Below the pieces are notes generated by a model. The model saw nothing but the letters and a program-made list of their open reading frames with translations, was not told the origin of the DNA and searched no databases. DNA of 64,000 bases from Lacisediminimonas profundi (lineage in GTDB: Bacteria; Pseudomonadota; Gammaproteobacteria; Burkholderiales; Burkholderiaceae_D). Position numbers and translations under genes: made by a program. Shown one piece after another: positions 7,894 to 15,221 of this stretch (its first letter is position 1; each line of letters begins with the position of its first letter). The DNA lies in contig NZ_VTTH01000006.1 of NCBI RefSeq assembly GCF_008831265.1, positions 208,201 to 272,200 on the forward strand, written 5' to 3'.

Positions 7894-8871
7894 ATGAAAA
7901 TAGAATCCACGAGAAGACTGATTCTGGCCTGCGCAGTGACGCTGAGCACCACCTCAGTAGCGTGGGCCCAGAGCTTTCCATCGAAGCCAATACGCCTGGT
8001 CGTCCCGTTCGCCGCTGGTGGGCCGACCGATATCCTTTCCCGCACCTATGCCAAGGGACTATCCGAGGTGCTCAAGCAAACGGTCGTGGTGGAAAACAAG
8101 CCGGGCGCCGGCGGTAACCTGGGCGTCGACACCGTAGCCAAGGCGGTCCCGGACGGCTACACGATTGGCTTCGCTACTATCGGCCCGCTGGCGGTAAACG
8201 TGACACTGTTTGGCAATTTGCCCTATGACCCCGTAAAAGATATCGCCCCGATAACGCGCTTCGCCTTCGTTCCCAACGTGTTGCTCGCGCATCCAAGCCT
8301 GGGGGTCAAAAACTTGAACGAACTGATCCGCTTGATCAAGTCCAATCCTGACAAGTACAACTATGCTTCCGGCGGCAACGGCACCACGCAGCATTTAGGC
8401 GGCGAGATGCTCAAGGCCATGGCGCAACTCAAGCTGCCCCACATCCCCTACAAGGGCGAAGGCCCGGCCATGACGGATGTGCTGGGCGGCCAGGTTCCCA
8501 TGACTTTCTCCAGCATCGCCGCCGGAATGCAGCACATAAAGGCAGGCAAATTAGTGCCAATTGCCGTTACCTCGGCGCAGCGAAGCCCTGCCTTGCCAAA
8601 CGTGCCGACGGTGGCGGAGATGGGCTTCCCCGGCTACGAAGCCACCGCGTGGTATGGCGTCATTGCCCCAGCTGGCACGCCCAGCGACATCATCCAGAAG
8701 CTGCATGCCGCAAGCGTAAAGGTGATCAACTCACCGGAAGTCACGGAAAGGCTGGCTGCCGGCGGTGGCACGCCTGCGCCGACTTCGCCCGAGGCATTCG
8801 GGGCCTTCATCCAATCTGAAATTCCGCGCTGGGCTCAGGCAATCAAGGCGGCCGGCGCGCGAGTCGACTGA
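7894..8871 (+). CDS. tripartite tricarboxylate transporter substrate-binding protein (Bug/TctC family)
   Basis: 325 residues with a Sec signal peptide ending about VAWAQS. Mature start FPSKPIRLVVPFAAGGPTD is the Bug-family signature, followed by VVENKPGAGG. The protein would be a periplasmic receptor for a carboxylate or another small acid. No TctA/TctB membrane genes are nearby, as is common for the many orphan Bug genes of Burkholderiales. ACGGAGACAAC precedes the ATG. Last gene before a terminator-like hairpin, so it may capture the growth substrate of the pathway. Confidence 0.9.
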   Translation: MKIESTRRLILACAVTLSTTSVAWAQSFPSKPIRLVVPFAAGGPTDILSRTYAKGLSEVLKQTVVVENKPGAGGNLGVDTVAKAVPDGYTIGFATIGPLAVNVTLFGNLPYDPVKDIAPITRFAFVPNVLLAHPSLGVKNLNELIRLIKSNPDKYNYASGGNGTTQHLGGEMLKAMAQLKLPHIPYKGEGPAMTDVLGGQVPMTFSSIAAGMQHIKAGKLVPIAVTSAQRSPALPNVPTVAEMGFPGYEATAWYGVIAPAGTPSDIIQKLHAASVKVINSPEVTERLAAGGGTPAPTSPEAFGAFIQSEIPRWAQAIKAAGARVD

Positions 8872-8976
8872 GCTTGGGCGGCTGCAATGTCCCACTACAT
8901 TGACGTGTGAAATCCATGAGTCTGATGGCGCAAAACTTCAGACCCTGGAAAATTAATCGAGTCCTGTCGACACCAT

Positions 8977-8994
8977 AGGCGGGTTGCCCCGCCT
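8977..8994 (+). terminator. hairpin at the end of the first catabolic operon
   Basis: A perfect 7-bp stem (AGGCGGG / CCCGCCT) with a TTGC loop, about 105 bp after the Bug gene and followed by GTTTGC. The T-run is weak, so this may be an attenuating or Rho-assisted site rather than a strong intrinsic terminator. Confidence 0.45.
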
Positions 8995-9056
8995 GTTTGC
9001 AGGGAGCCAACACTTGCGCGGCTCAGCCGCCGCAAGCTCAGAAATTTGAAAAGCAC

Positions 9057-10286
9057 ATGAACGAGACTGAATCAGTTTTTGCCGGACTTCGCGTTCTGGA
9101 CGTCGGTAGCTTCATTGCATCGCCGGCCGCCGCGACTGTCTTGTCGGACTTCGGCGCACAGGTGATCAAGATCGAGCCCCCGGGTAGCGGAGATCCATAT
9201 CGGGCCTTGGCTAATCAACCAGGCTATCCACAGAGCCCGCATAACTACTGTTGGTCGCTCGACGGACGCAACAAACGTAGCCTAGCATTGAACCTGGCCG
9301 GGTCGGAAGGTCAAGAGGTTTTGCATCGACTGGTCCAGACAGCTGATGTGTTCGTGACCAACGCCCCTCTGGCTAGCCGGGATCGGCTGGGTATCGACCA
9401 TCAGCAGCTGGCGAAACTGAACGGGCGGTTGATCTATGCTTCGTTCACCGCATACGGCGAGGTCGGGGATGAGGCTCATCTGACGGGATTCGACTCAACC
9501 GCCTGGTGGGGTCGATCAGGCTTGATGGACCACGTACGGCCTGACAGCCAGAGTCCACCAGCACGATCGGCGCCAGGAATGGGGGACCATCAGTCCGCTC
9601 TGTCCTTGTTCGGTGCGATCGTCACAGCCCTGTACCGCCGCGAACGCACGGGCACGGGTGCCTATGTAGGTTCATCACTGATTGCCAACGGGGCATGGTC
9701 CAACAGCTGTCTGCTGCAAGCTGCATTGTGTGGTGCCAACTTCAGCGAAAAACCTCCACGCACCGAGGCCAAAATCCCCCTGTCCAATCACTATCGATGC
9801 CGTGATGGTCGCTGGATCATCCTCAGCATGAGCGTCAGTCCCGTGCAGGAAGAACGGAGTTGGCCGGCATTCGCCCAAGCCATTAGCCACCCTGACTGGG
9901 TTGAAGATCCTCGCTTCGCTACTAGGTCAGCGAGGATGAAGAACCATGAGCAATTGGTTTCCGCGCTTGATGATGCCTTTGGCATTCGGGACGCTCGGGA
10001 TTGGCGTGACGCACTCGCGGCAATCGGCGTGAGCGTTGGAATCGTTGCTCGCGCAGAGGATCTTGTTGATGACCGACAAATGCTTGCAACCGGTGTTTTC
10101 GTTCCTCTTCCGGGAGGCGATGGAGCAGAGTTAACGGTCAGCAGTCCATTCTGGCTCGCTGAGTCAGCCAAAGTTACCGCGCGCCCCGCACCGAGTGTGG
10201 GTCAGCACACTGACGAAGTATTGCGTGAGCTCGGCTTTGACTTCCCGCACATTGAGTTATTGCGTGCGGCCGGCACGGTCGCCTGA
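9057..10286 (+). CDS. CaiB/BaiF (class III) CoA-transferase, second copy
   Basis: 409 residues from the ATG at 9057; a TTG 60 bp earlier would add a low-complexity extension that does not look like the family. N-terminus LRVLDVGSFIASPAAATVLSDFGAQ..IKIEPPGSGDPYR, then DGRNKRSLALNL. The catalytic Asp is probably in LTGFDSTAWWG. It is clearly diverged from the copy at 1377, so it is not a recent duplicate. Paired with a Bug receptor 25 bp downstream, forming an uptake-plus-activation module. Confidence 0.88.
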   Translation: MNETESVFAGLRVLDVGSFIASPAAATVLSDFGAQVIKIEPPGSGDPYRALANQPGYPQSPHNYCWSLDGRNKRSLALNLAGSEGQEVLHRLVQTADVFVTNAPLASRDRLGIDHQQLAKLNGRLIYASFTAYGEVGDEAHLTGFDSTAWWGRSGLMDHVRPDSQSPPARSAPGMGDHQSALSLFGAIVTALYRRERTGTGAYVGSSLIANGAWSNSCLLQAALCGANFSEKPPRTEAKIPLSNHYRCRDGRWIILSMSVSPVQEERSWPAFAQAISHPDWVEDPRFATRSARMKNHEQLVSALDDAFGIRDARDWRDALAAIGVSVGIVARAEDLVDDRQMLATGVFVPLPGGDGAELTVSSPFWLAESAKVTARPAPSVGQHTDEVLRELGFDFPHIELLRAAGTVA

Positions 10287-10311
10287 TTTCAAACCTCTTT
10301 GGAAGATTACA

Positions 10312-11307
10312 GTGAAAAATATTTCTACCGCTTTTGTCCGCCGGTTCCGCTCAGCGCTTCTAGGATTGGCAACCCTGGCATGCTTCAGTACTGGCGAAGT
10401 CCTGGCACAGGATTACCCGAACCGGTCGATTCGTATCGTTGTGCCATTTTCCGCAGGCGGTCCGACCGATGCTCAAGCACGAGCACTGGCACTCAAGCTG
10501 AGCGAGGAGTTCAAGCAAAGCGTCTTTGTCGAAAATCGTCCGGGCGGGGCGAGCAACATTGGAACCGGCGCTGTAGCAAAGGCAACGCCTGACGGCTATA
10601 CCCTGCTCTTCTGCAGTGCAACGCTGGCAATAAATCCGAGTCTCTTCGACAAGTTGCCGTTCAATGCACTTAAGGATTTCGCTCCAATAACGCTTTTCTC
10701 CTTTGTCCCTAGCGTCCTGGCAACTCATCCAGGAGTGCCGGCGCGCGACCTCAAAGAGTTGCTCTCTCTGCTCAGGGCCAACCCTGAGAAATACAGTTTT
10801 GCATCAGGCGGTACCGGCTCTACTCAGCAACTGGCTGGCGAACGTATGAAGCTCATGGCTGGAGTGCAGGCGATCCACGTCCCTTACAAGGGGGAAGCGC
10901 CAGCCATGTCAGACCTCCTTGGCGGACAGGTTCCGATGATTTTCGCTAGCATTGCGACCGCTGCGCCGCACATTAAATCGGGCAGGATAAGAGCGATAGC
11001 GGTGACCTCGGCCAAACGCAATCCGGCCCTGCCCAATGTACCGGCAATGGCTGAATCCGGATTACCGGGTTTCGACGTGATGGCCTGGTTCGGCATTCTG
11101 GCGCCTGCCGGGACGCCACGCGAAATAGTCCAGAAGCTTAACGCCGCCATGGTCAAAATTATCCAGTCGGAAGAGATCAGCGCAAAGATAATCGCTCAAG
11201 GAGGCGCACCTGCAGCGAACAGTCCTGAGGAGTTCTCTGCTTTCCTTAATGCCGAGGTACCACGCTGGTCAAAGCTGATCAAGGAGTCAGGCGTCACGGT
11301 GAACTAA
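10312..11307 (+). CDS. tripartite tricarboxylate transporter substrate-binding protein (Bug/TctC family), second copy
   Basis: 331 residues from a GTG at 10312. The translation begins MKNISTAFVRRFRSALLGLA, a normal signal peptide cleaved after about GEVLAQ; longer frames overlap the CoA-transferase. Mature start DYPNRSIRIVVPFSAGGPTD is the Bug signature. It shares many segments with the receptor at 7894 (for example PYKGEAPAMSDLLGGQVPM) and is probably a paralogue for a related ligand. Periplasmic. Confidence 0.88.
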   Translation: MKNISTAFVRRFRSALLGLATLACFSTGEVLAQDYPNRSIRIVVPFSAGGPTDAQARALALKLSEEFKQSVFVENRPGGASNIGTGAVAKATPDGYTLLFCSATLAINPSLFDKLPFNALKDFAPITLFSFVPSVLATHPGVPARDLKELLSLLRANPEKYSFASGGTGSTQQLAGERMKLMAGVQAIHVPYKGEAPAMSDLLGGQVPMIFASIATAAPHIKSGRIRAIAVTSAKRNPALPNVPAMAESGLPGFDVMAWFGILAPAGTPREIVQKLNAAMVKIIQSEEISAKIIAQGGAPAANSPEEFSAFLNAEVPRWSKLIKESGVTVN

Positions 11308-11353
11308 CACGCAAGCGACATGACTCACATTCTTTGAGCCTGTAGTCGCAGTC

Positions 11354-11389
11354 ACTGGCCTCCTGCATTCAAGTGTGCGGGAAGCCAGT
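11354..11389 (+). terminator. imperfect hairpin after the second Bug gene
   Basis: ACTGGC pairs with GCCAGT at the ends, with further partial pairing inside (TCCTGCA against TGTGCGGGA). It lies 46 bp after the stop. It is followed by AATTTA rather than a clean T-run, so termination is only likely. Confidence 0.4.
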
Positions 11390-11862
11390 AATTTAGCGGC
11401 TTAGGTCCCACAAAATTTCATCCGTGTGCTGCCCTGACCGGGGGTGGGCCAAGCCGGATTGCTCCGGGCAAATCGGACATCAGGATCGGCATGCCCGGGA
11501 AGGTCCGCACACCCTCGCAGTCATGCTGCAGCGTTGAAAAGAAGGTGACGTCTAAAGGTGCCGATCAAGCCGCAGCGCATCCAGGTCGTACGCTGGGCTT
11601 GTCCGGATATCCGATTCGCTCAGAAGCGCCGACCAGTCGGCCGTCGTCCTGTTTTGAAGTACGTCTGCGACGATTTCGTACAGCGCATCGATATTCGCAT
11701 CCTGCTGCGGATGTCGCCAAAGCGCGTGTCCTCAAGCAATTCGTCCAGTTCAAACAGGGTGAACAGCCCCATCCACTGCGGCTTAATATTTGTGCGTTTG
11801 TTGGGTGGGGTCTCACTTGACAAAATTGTGACTACTTGAATCTTCCACAACTCCAGCCCCCC

Positions 11863-11912
11863 GTTGGCCGGTCAAATTCCCCCACTCTTGGCCACCCCAA
11901 ATTCACCCGGCC
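11863..11912. mobile_element. IS21-family-like terminal repeat remnant
   Basis: Two imperfect direct copies of TTGGCC-N3-(T/C)CAAATTC start at 11864 and 11888, a 24-bp period. Multiple tandem end-repeats of the GGCCA...AATTT type are seen at termini of IS21-family elements beyond istB. No istA or istB remains beside it, so this would be a solo end. Recognition by pattern only. Confidence 0.4.
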
Positions 11913-11989
11913 TCTGATCGTTTGTCGGTGCTGTAAAGCAGGCGCCGGCGGCGACCACAGGGAGCATCCCGCTGGCGGGTCTGATAGCA

Positions 11990-12493
11990 ATGTGTAAGCT
12001 AGTCCCTTCTGCCAGAAGTCCCATGGTTGTCGCAGCGGGCATCCTGTCGATCAATCTAATCCTGGTGTTTCACGAAGGACAGAAAGCGGCGCAAGCCCAA
12101 TGGCAGCCAGTCAAAGAGAAGCTTGTCGTGATGCTCTTGGAGGCCAAGCGAAACTGCAAAGAACTGATACAACAGAACGTTGCCCTCCCCAATGAGAAGG
12201 AGAGCGAACAACGGCTTTGGGGAAAAAAGGTCGAGGACTTGATTTCGGAAGCACAACGAGACCGCGCGGCGCTAATGCAAAGGAACGCCGTCCTCCTCAA
12301 TGAGAAGGAAAGCGAACAACGATCCTGGGTAAGAAAAGTCGACCAATCGTTGAGAGAACTTAACGAAACGAGATGCCTTCTGAGGAAAGTTGAGAAAAGG
12401 TGCAAATTATTAGAGCGGGGTGCTCGAGCCACCGTTGCGACCGCCCTTGTCGTCGGCGCCATCTCGTTCGCTTGGCCGCTCCTCTCAACATAA
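11990..12493 (+). CDS. hypothetical coiled-coil membrane protein with internal repeat
   Basis: 167 residues, not recognised. A hydrophobic segment at about 12-27 (MVVAAGILSINLILVF) and another at about 145-165 (ATVATALVVGAISFAWPLL) flank a charged coiled-coil. The coil contains two copies of a 36-residue unit, each ending NEKESEQR-x-W-x-x-K. The repeats are also visible in DNA around 12190-12220 and 12299-12330. The topology would put the coil between two membrane anchors. It lies between IS remnants, so it may be accessory cargo. Expression is unproven; no clear ribosome binding site. Confidence 0.5.
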   Translation: MCKLVPSARSPMVVAAGILSINLILVFHEGQKAAQAQWQPVKEKLVVMLLEAKRNCKELIQQNVALPNEKESEQRLWGKKVEDLISEAQRDRAALMQRNAVLLNEKESEQRSWVRKVDQSLRELNETRCLLRKVEKRCKLLERGARATVATALVVGAISFAWPLLST

Positions 12494-12776
12494 TGAAATG
12501 GGCCGTCCACGAGCCCTTCGAGAAAAAAAGGTAGAAAGGGGCCCTGTTTTCCCGGCGACAGCCGAGACAGTTCCCCAGCTGCAGCTAGGCCGTATAACCA
12601 AAGCCTCGTCACGACTGCCAGGGTACAGCGCCCCGCACATAAAGCGTGTTCCATTGGCGGTCGCCGCTCCAATGACACATGCAATTCACTACGTTCGTGT
12701 TAGCCCCGAGGGCAGTCCGGACCAAGTAAGCCTGCTGGTTTCGAAAATTTCTACTCAATCGAATTCGGTCGCCAGT

Positions 12777-12935
12777 ATGGATGCCAGCGCGGTCATTTAC
12801 AGCCTGATGTTGACCTGTCGTGCTTGCGATGTCGAGCCCTATGCCTATTTGCAGCCTGTCCTGACGGCGCTTCCCAAGCGCAAGGCCGGTGAGGATGTCA
12901 CCGATCTGCTGCCCTTCAATTACACCAAGGCCTGA
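12777..12935 (+). pseudogene. IS66-family transposase (TnpC) C-terminal fragment
   Basis: The frame reads DASAVIYSLMLTCRACDVEP, then YAYLQPVLTALPKRKAGEDV and DLLPFNY. This is the C-terminal tail of IS66 TnpC, whose usual form is a YSL.ETA...G.EPY.YL.HVL..LP core ending at LLPW/FN. The DDE catalytic domain is missing upstream. About 15-65 bp downstream lies GCAACGGTCAAGGTGGCCCG, similar to the sequence preceding the IS66 right inverted repeat, here degraded. A decayed IS66 3' end. Confidence 0.75.
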
Positions 12936-13414
12936 ATCCGCACTCCCGTTAGCGCATTTGGCGCAACGGTCAAGGTGGCCCGCGCTGATCCCGTACCGCT
13001 CCGACACTCCGCCCGAATCTCGGTTCTGGCGGTTTTTTTTTTGTGCCTTTCGCTGTCTCGATCGCGCGCTCCCGAGCAAGCGAAGAAACACACTTATCGC
13101 CCGCAAACCCGCGTCAATACACAGCTTCGGGCCTTGAATGCTCAAGAGGGCAGCAGAGAAAGGAGAGAGAGAAATGGCGGGCTGTGCGCCTGGAACGGCG
13201 ACTTCGGGAGTGGTGTGCACAAGAGGAAAAGGCGCGAAACTGCGCCAACACTGGGGGAACGGGCAAAAAAAATCCCAATATGGTGGCGGATAGTTGACCA
13301 TGTGCCGACTAGCCTCTCGAGCTTATGAGCACTGGTGCGGGTTGCTACGGAATCGTGAGAAAACGCCAGCTTCAGACTTGCCTGTCAAAGTTTGTGACGC
13401 TTCCGGCCCGTGGG
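12936..13414. other. non-coding junction between IS66 remnant and the defence module
   Basis: Contains the degraded IS66 right end (to about 13000), a T10 tract near 13033 and an A8 tract near 13265. Overlapping short frames show no domain. No integrase and no clear terminator for the oppositely oriented TIR gene were seen. It is probably the left border of the island. Confidence 0.5.
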
Positions 13415-13915
13415 TCAGCGTTTGGTGCTCGCATCCTCAATCGCTTTAGTCATGGCAGCATGTTCCCATTTCACGGCCTTGCATCCATTTTGCTGAAACG
13501 CTGGTGGCGTTCTGGCAGGCGGCGTGTCGCCTTTGTAAACACCGATGACGCCCTTGCCACGCTTTACGCTTTCCTCGATCTCCCAATTGACCCACTTGCT
13601 GGAGGCGGTCTTGTCGGTCAGATAGACCAGCGAGACTGAGCAGCGATCGATCTTCTCGCGGATATTCCGCTTGATGTAATCGGCATTGTTGCTGTCATAG
13701 GGTTCTTTGACCGAATGATCATCGAACTGCAGGTCCAACTTATCGTTTTTGGCTTGGCCGCGAAGCAGATTCACTTCGTCTAGATCTTCATGGTCAAAGC
13801 TGATGAAAACGTGCCTGCTGACGTCCCCTTTGGCTTCGGCGAGCCGTTGCTTCACCTTGTCTTCCAGGCTTTTGATATCTGAGCTGAACAAACCGCCACC
13901 GGAACCACCGCCCAT
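13415..13915 (-). CDS. TIR-like (ThsB/DUF1863-type) protein with glycine-rich N-terminus
   Basis: 166 residues from an ATG preceded by GAAGGAGAATAAAC; a longer frame has no such site. It begins MGGGSGGGLFSS, an exposed Gly tail. The TIR-like domain follows: HVFISFDHEDLDEVNLL (residues 35-51), NADYIKRNIREKIDRCSVSL, LTDKTASSKWVNWEIEES with Glu112 at the likely catalytic position, then GVIGVYKGD. ThsB-type TIRs make cyclic-ADPR-like signals from NAD in Thoeris defence. It is the last gene of the module, two bases after the QueC-like stop. Function in defence is inferred from family and context. Confidence 0.85.
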   Translation of the reverse strand: MGGGSGGGLFSSDIKSLEDKVKQRLAEAKGDVSRHVFISFDHEDLDEVNLLRGQAKNDKLDLQFDDHSVKEPYDSNNADYIKRNIREKIDRCSVSLVYLTDKTASSKWVNWEIEESVKRGKGVIGVYKGDTPPARTPPAFQQNGCKAVKWEHAAMTKAIEDASTKR

Positions 13916-13917
13916 GT

Positions 13918-14511
13918 TTATTCTCCTTCGTTGAACTGAAATTCGAGACAGGCAATGCAGCGACCACACGGTTCTGTGTCTCCGGTATGGCACGAGTAGG
14001 TACCGCTGACGCCCTTTTCCGTTGCAAGCCTCACAACATCGACTTTGCCAAATTCGATCAGGGGCGTCAGGACCTTGATCCGACGCCCCATCGCCGCCTC
14101 TATGGCCTGCTCTGCCTGTACAAGAAAGGGCTGACGCTGATCCGGAAACAGGCTGAACTGTTCGGCCAGCAAGCCAATGGCGACCGACGATGCGCCAACT
14201 TGATAGGCGTATGCGCTACCCATAAGCAAGAACAGCAGATTCCGGCCTGGCGTAAAAGCGTCTTCCTTGACGTCCATTCCCGTGTTCGTCAGGCCCGATG
14301 CGATAACTTGGCCGAAGCCGCTGAGGTCCATCTTCGTGGGTTCGGGTAGTCCAAGCTGCCGGTGAACGACTTGGCATGTCGCCCACTCCTTGGCGGCGGC
14401 CCGCTGTCCGTAGTCGATGAACAAGGGGAAGTGTTCGATATGGTCTGCCTTGGCCATGACACCAATCAGGGTTGAGTCCAGACCGCCCGAAACAAGATTC
14501 ACAAAGCTCAC
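13918..14511 (-). CDS. QueC-like (Cap9-like) PP-loop ATPase
   Basis: 197 residues from a GTG that overlaps the previous stop (GTGA). An upstream frame to 15183 is only the shadow of the OGG-like gene. It keeps the QueC layout: LVSGGLDST (PP-loop, residues 6-14), DYGQR (33-37), FTPGRN (86-91), FPDQR (122-126), and the zinc site Cys174/182/185/188 (C-x7-CGRCIAC). Genuine QueC makes preQ0 from carboxy-deazaguanine. No queD, queE or queF is near, and the TIR/TGT/OGG neighbours point to the QueC-like ancillary proteins of type IV CBASS. Probably acts on a deazaguanine or on a partner protein. Confidence 0.87.
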   Translation of the reverse strand: MSFVNLVSGGLDSTLIGVMAKADHIEHFPLFIDYGQRAAAKEWATCQVVHRQLGLPEPTKMDLSGFGQVIASGLTNTGMDVKEDAFTPGRNLLFLLMGSAYAYQVGASSVAIGLLAEQFSLFPDQRQPFLVQAEQAIEAAMGRRIKVLTPLIEFGKVDVVRLATEKGVSGTYSCHTGDTEPCGRCIACLEFQFNEGE

Positions 14512-15221
14512 AGGTAGGCCTCCCGCTTTGCAACGCGCATCGTCAGCCAGGTTGCCAAATCGACGCAGCCAAGCGAGTGTCCAAATCGGGAAGCTATCTC
14601 GCGAAACGTGTCTTCGATTTCTTCGTAGCAGGACAGGCGCCCCAGCCTGTTCGGTGCAACCCTGAGCCCGCTCGTCAGATGGAGGTAATCGAGCACGTGC
14701 ACATCCAGCACGGCAAGATCGGCGCAGTAACCCACCCGCCGCAAGAAGAGGCTCGCCTGTTTGGGTCCGAAACCCCAAACGCTCAGCATCAAGGCCTTGC
14801 GCGCATCCTTGGCGCCTTCGGCGGCAAACAGCAGCCTGCGCAGGGAGTCTCCCTTGCCGTAAATCTCCGCCACCGTGGTGGCGAGCAATGACGCTAGCCG
14901 GTTCCGGAATCGGGCGTGCACCCGACGCACAGCCCCGTCCTTGCCGGCCAATGACAACGGCTGACTGAGCGCATCGAGAATCCGTGCTTCGTAGTCGGCT
15001 ATGTCTCCCAGCTTTGTAGAGAGCAGCATGCCCTGATTCCTCAGTCGGTCTGCGGTGGCCACAGCCAACTCGAACTGCATTTGGCTGCAAAAGATGCAAA
15101 TAGACGCTTCGTACAGCAGCTCGTCCTCGGTCAGCAGTCGCCAGTCCGGCGCTGAACTGCCTTGTGCATTGATCTCGCTGCACATGGCGTCAATGGTGCG
15201 ATTGATGATGTCGGCGTTCAT
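14508..15221 (-). CDS. OGG-like HhH-GPD DNA glycosylase-type protein (Cap11-like)
   Basis: 237 residues from the ATG that overlaps the TGT-like stop (ATGA). The helix-hairpin-helix is at about 146-164 (LSVWGFGPKQASLFLRRVG), with Lys154 at the catalytic Schiff-base position of OGG1. LDVHV at 172-176 gives the catalytic Asp173. Both key residues are kept, so base excision or base-exchange chemistry is possible. The N-terminal half (about 1-130) is helical, unlike the beta domain of OGG1, and nearer to archaeal/AGOG-type proteins. Such proteins form part of the type IV CBASS ancillary set with QueC- and TGT-like partners. Target base unknown. Confidence 0.8.
   Translation of the reverse strand: MNADIINRTIDAMCSEINAQGSSAPDWRLLTEDELLYEASICIFCSQMQFELAVATADRLRNQGMLLSTKLGDIADYEARILDALSQPLSLAGKDGAVRRVHARFRNRLASLLATTVAEIYGKGDSLRRLLFAAEGAKDARKALMLSVWGFGPKQASLFLRRVGYCADLAVLDVHVLDYLHLTSGLRVAPNRLGRLSCYEEIEDTFREIASRFGHSLGCVDLATWLTMRVAKREAYL

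Larger units (their letters stand above)
11308..11989 (+). other. gene-poor stretch between the catabolic cluster and the coiled-coil gene
   Basis: No convincing gene on either strand. It holds a terminator-like hairpin near its start and an IS21-like terminal repeat pair near its end. Short frames around 11490-11840 overlap one another on both strands and show no recognisable domain; they may be remnants of mobile DNA. Confidence 0.6.

Noticed and set aside
12070..12684. 204-codon minus-strand frame opposite the coiled-coil gene
   Set aside because: Ser/Leu/Phe-rich mirror of the repeat-bearing plus-strand gene, no ribosome binding site, no domain.
13308..13335. Possible copy of the tRNA-Thr 3' end as left attachment site
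   Set aside because: Only scattered bases match (GTGCCG, CTCGA); too weak to call a direct repeat.
14512..15183. Upstream extension of the QueC-like frame
   Set aside because: It overlaps the OGG-like gene entirely and has no QueC homology; the GTG that overlaps the OGG-like stop is the natural start.
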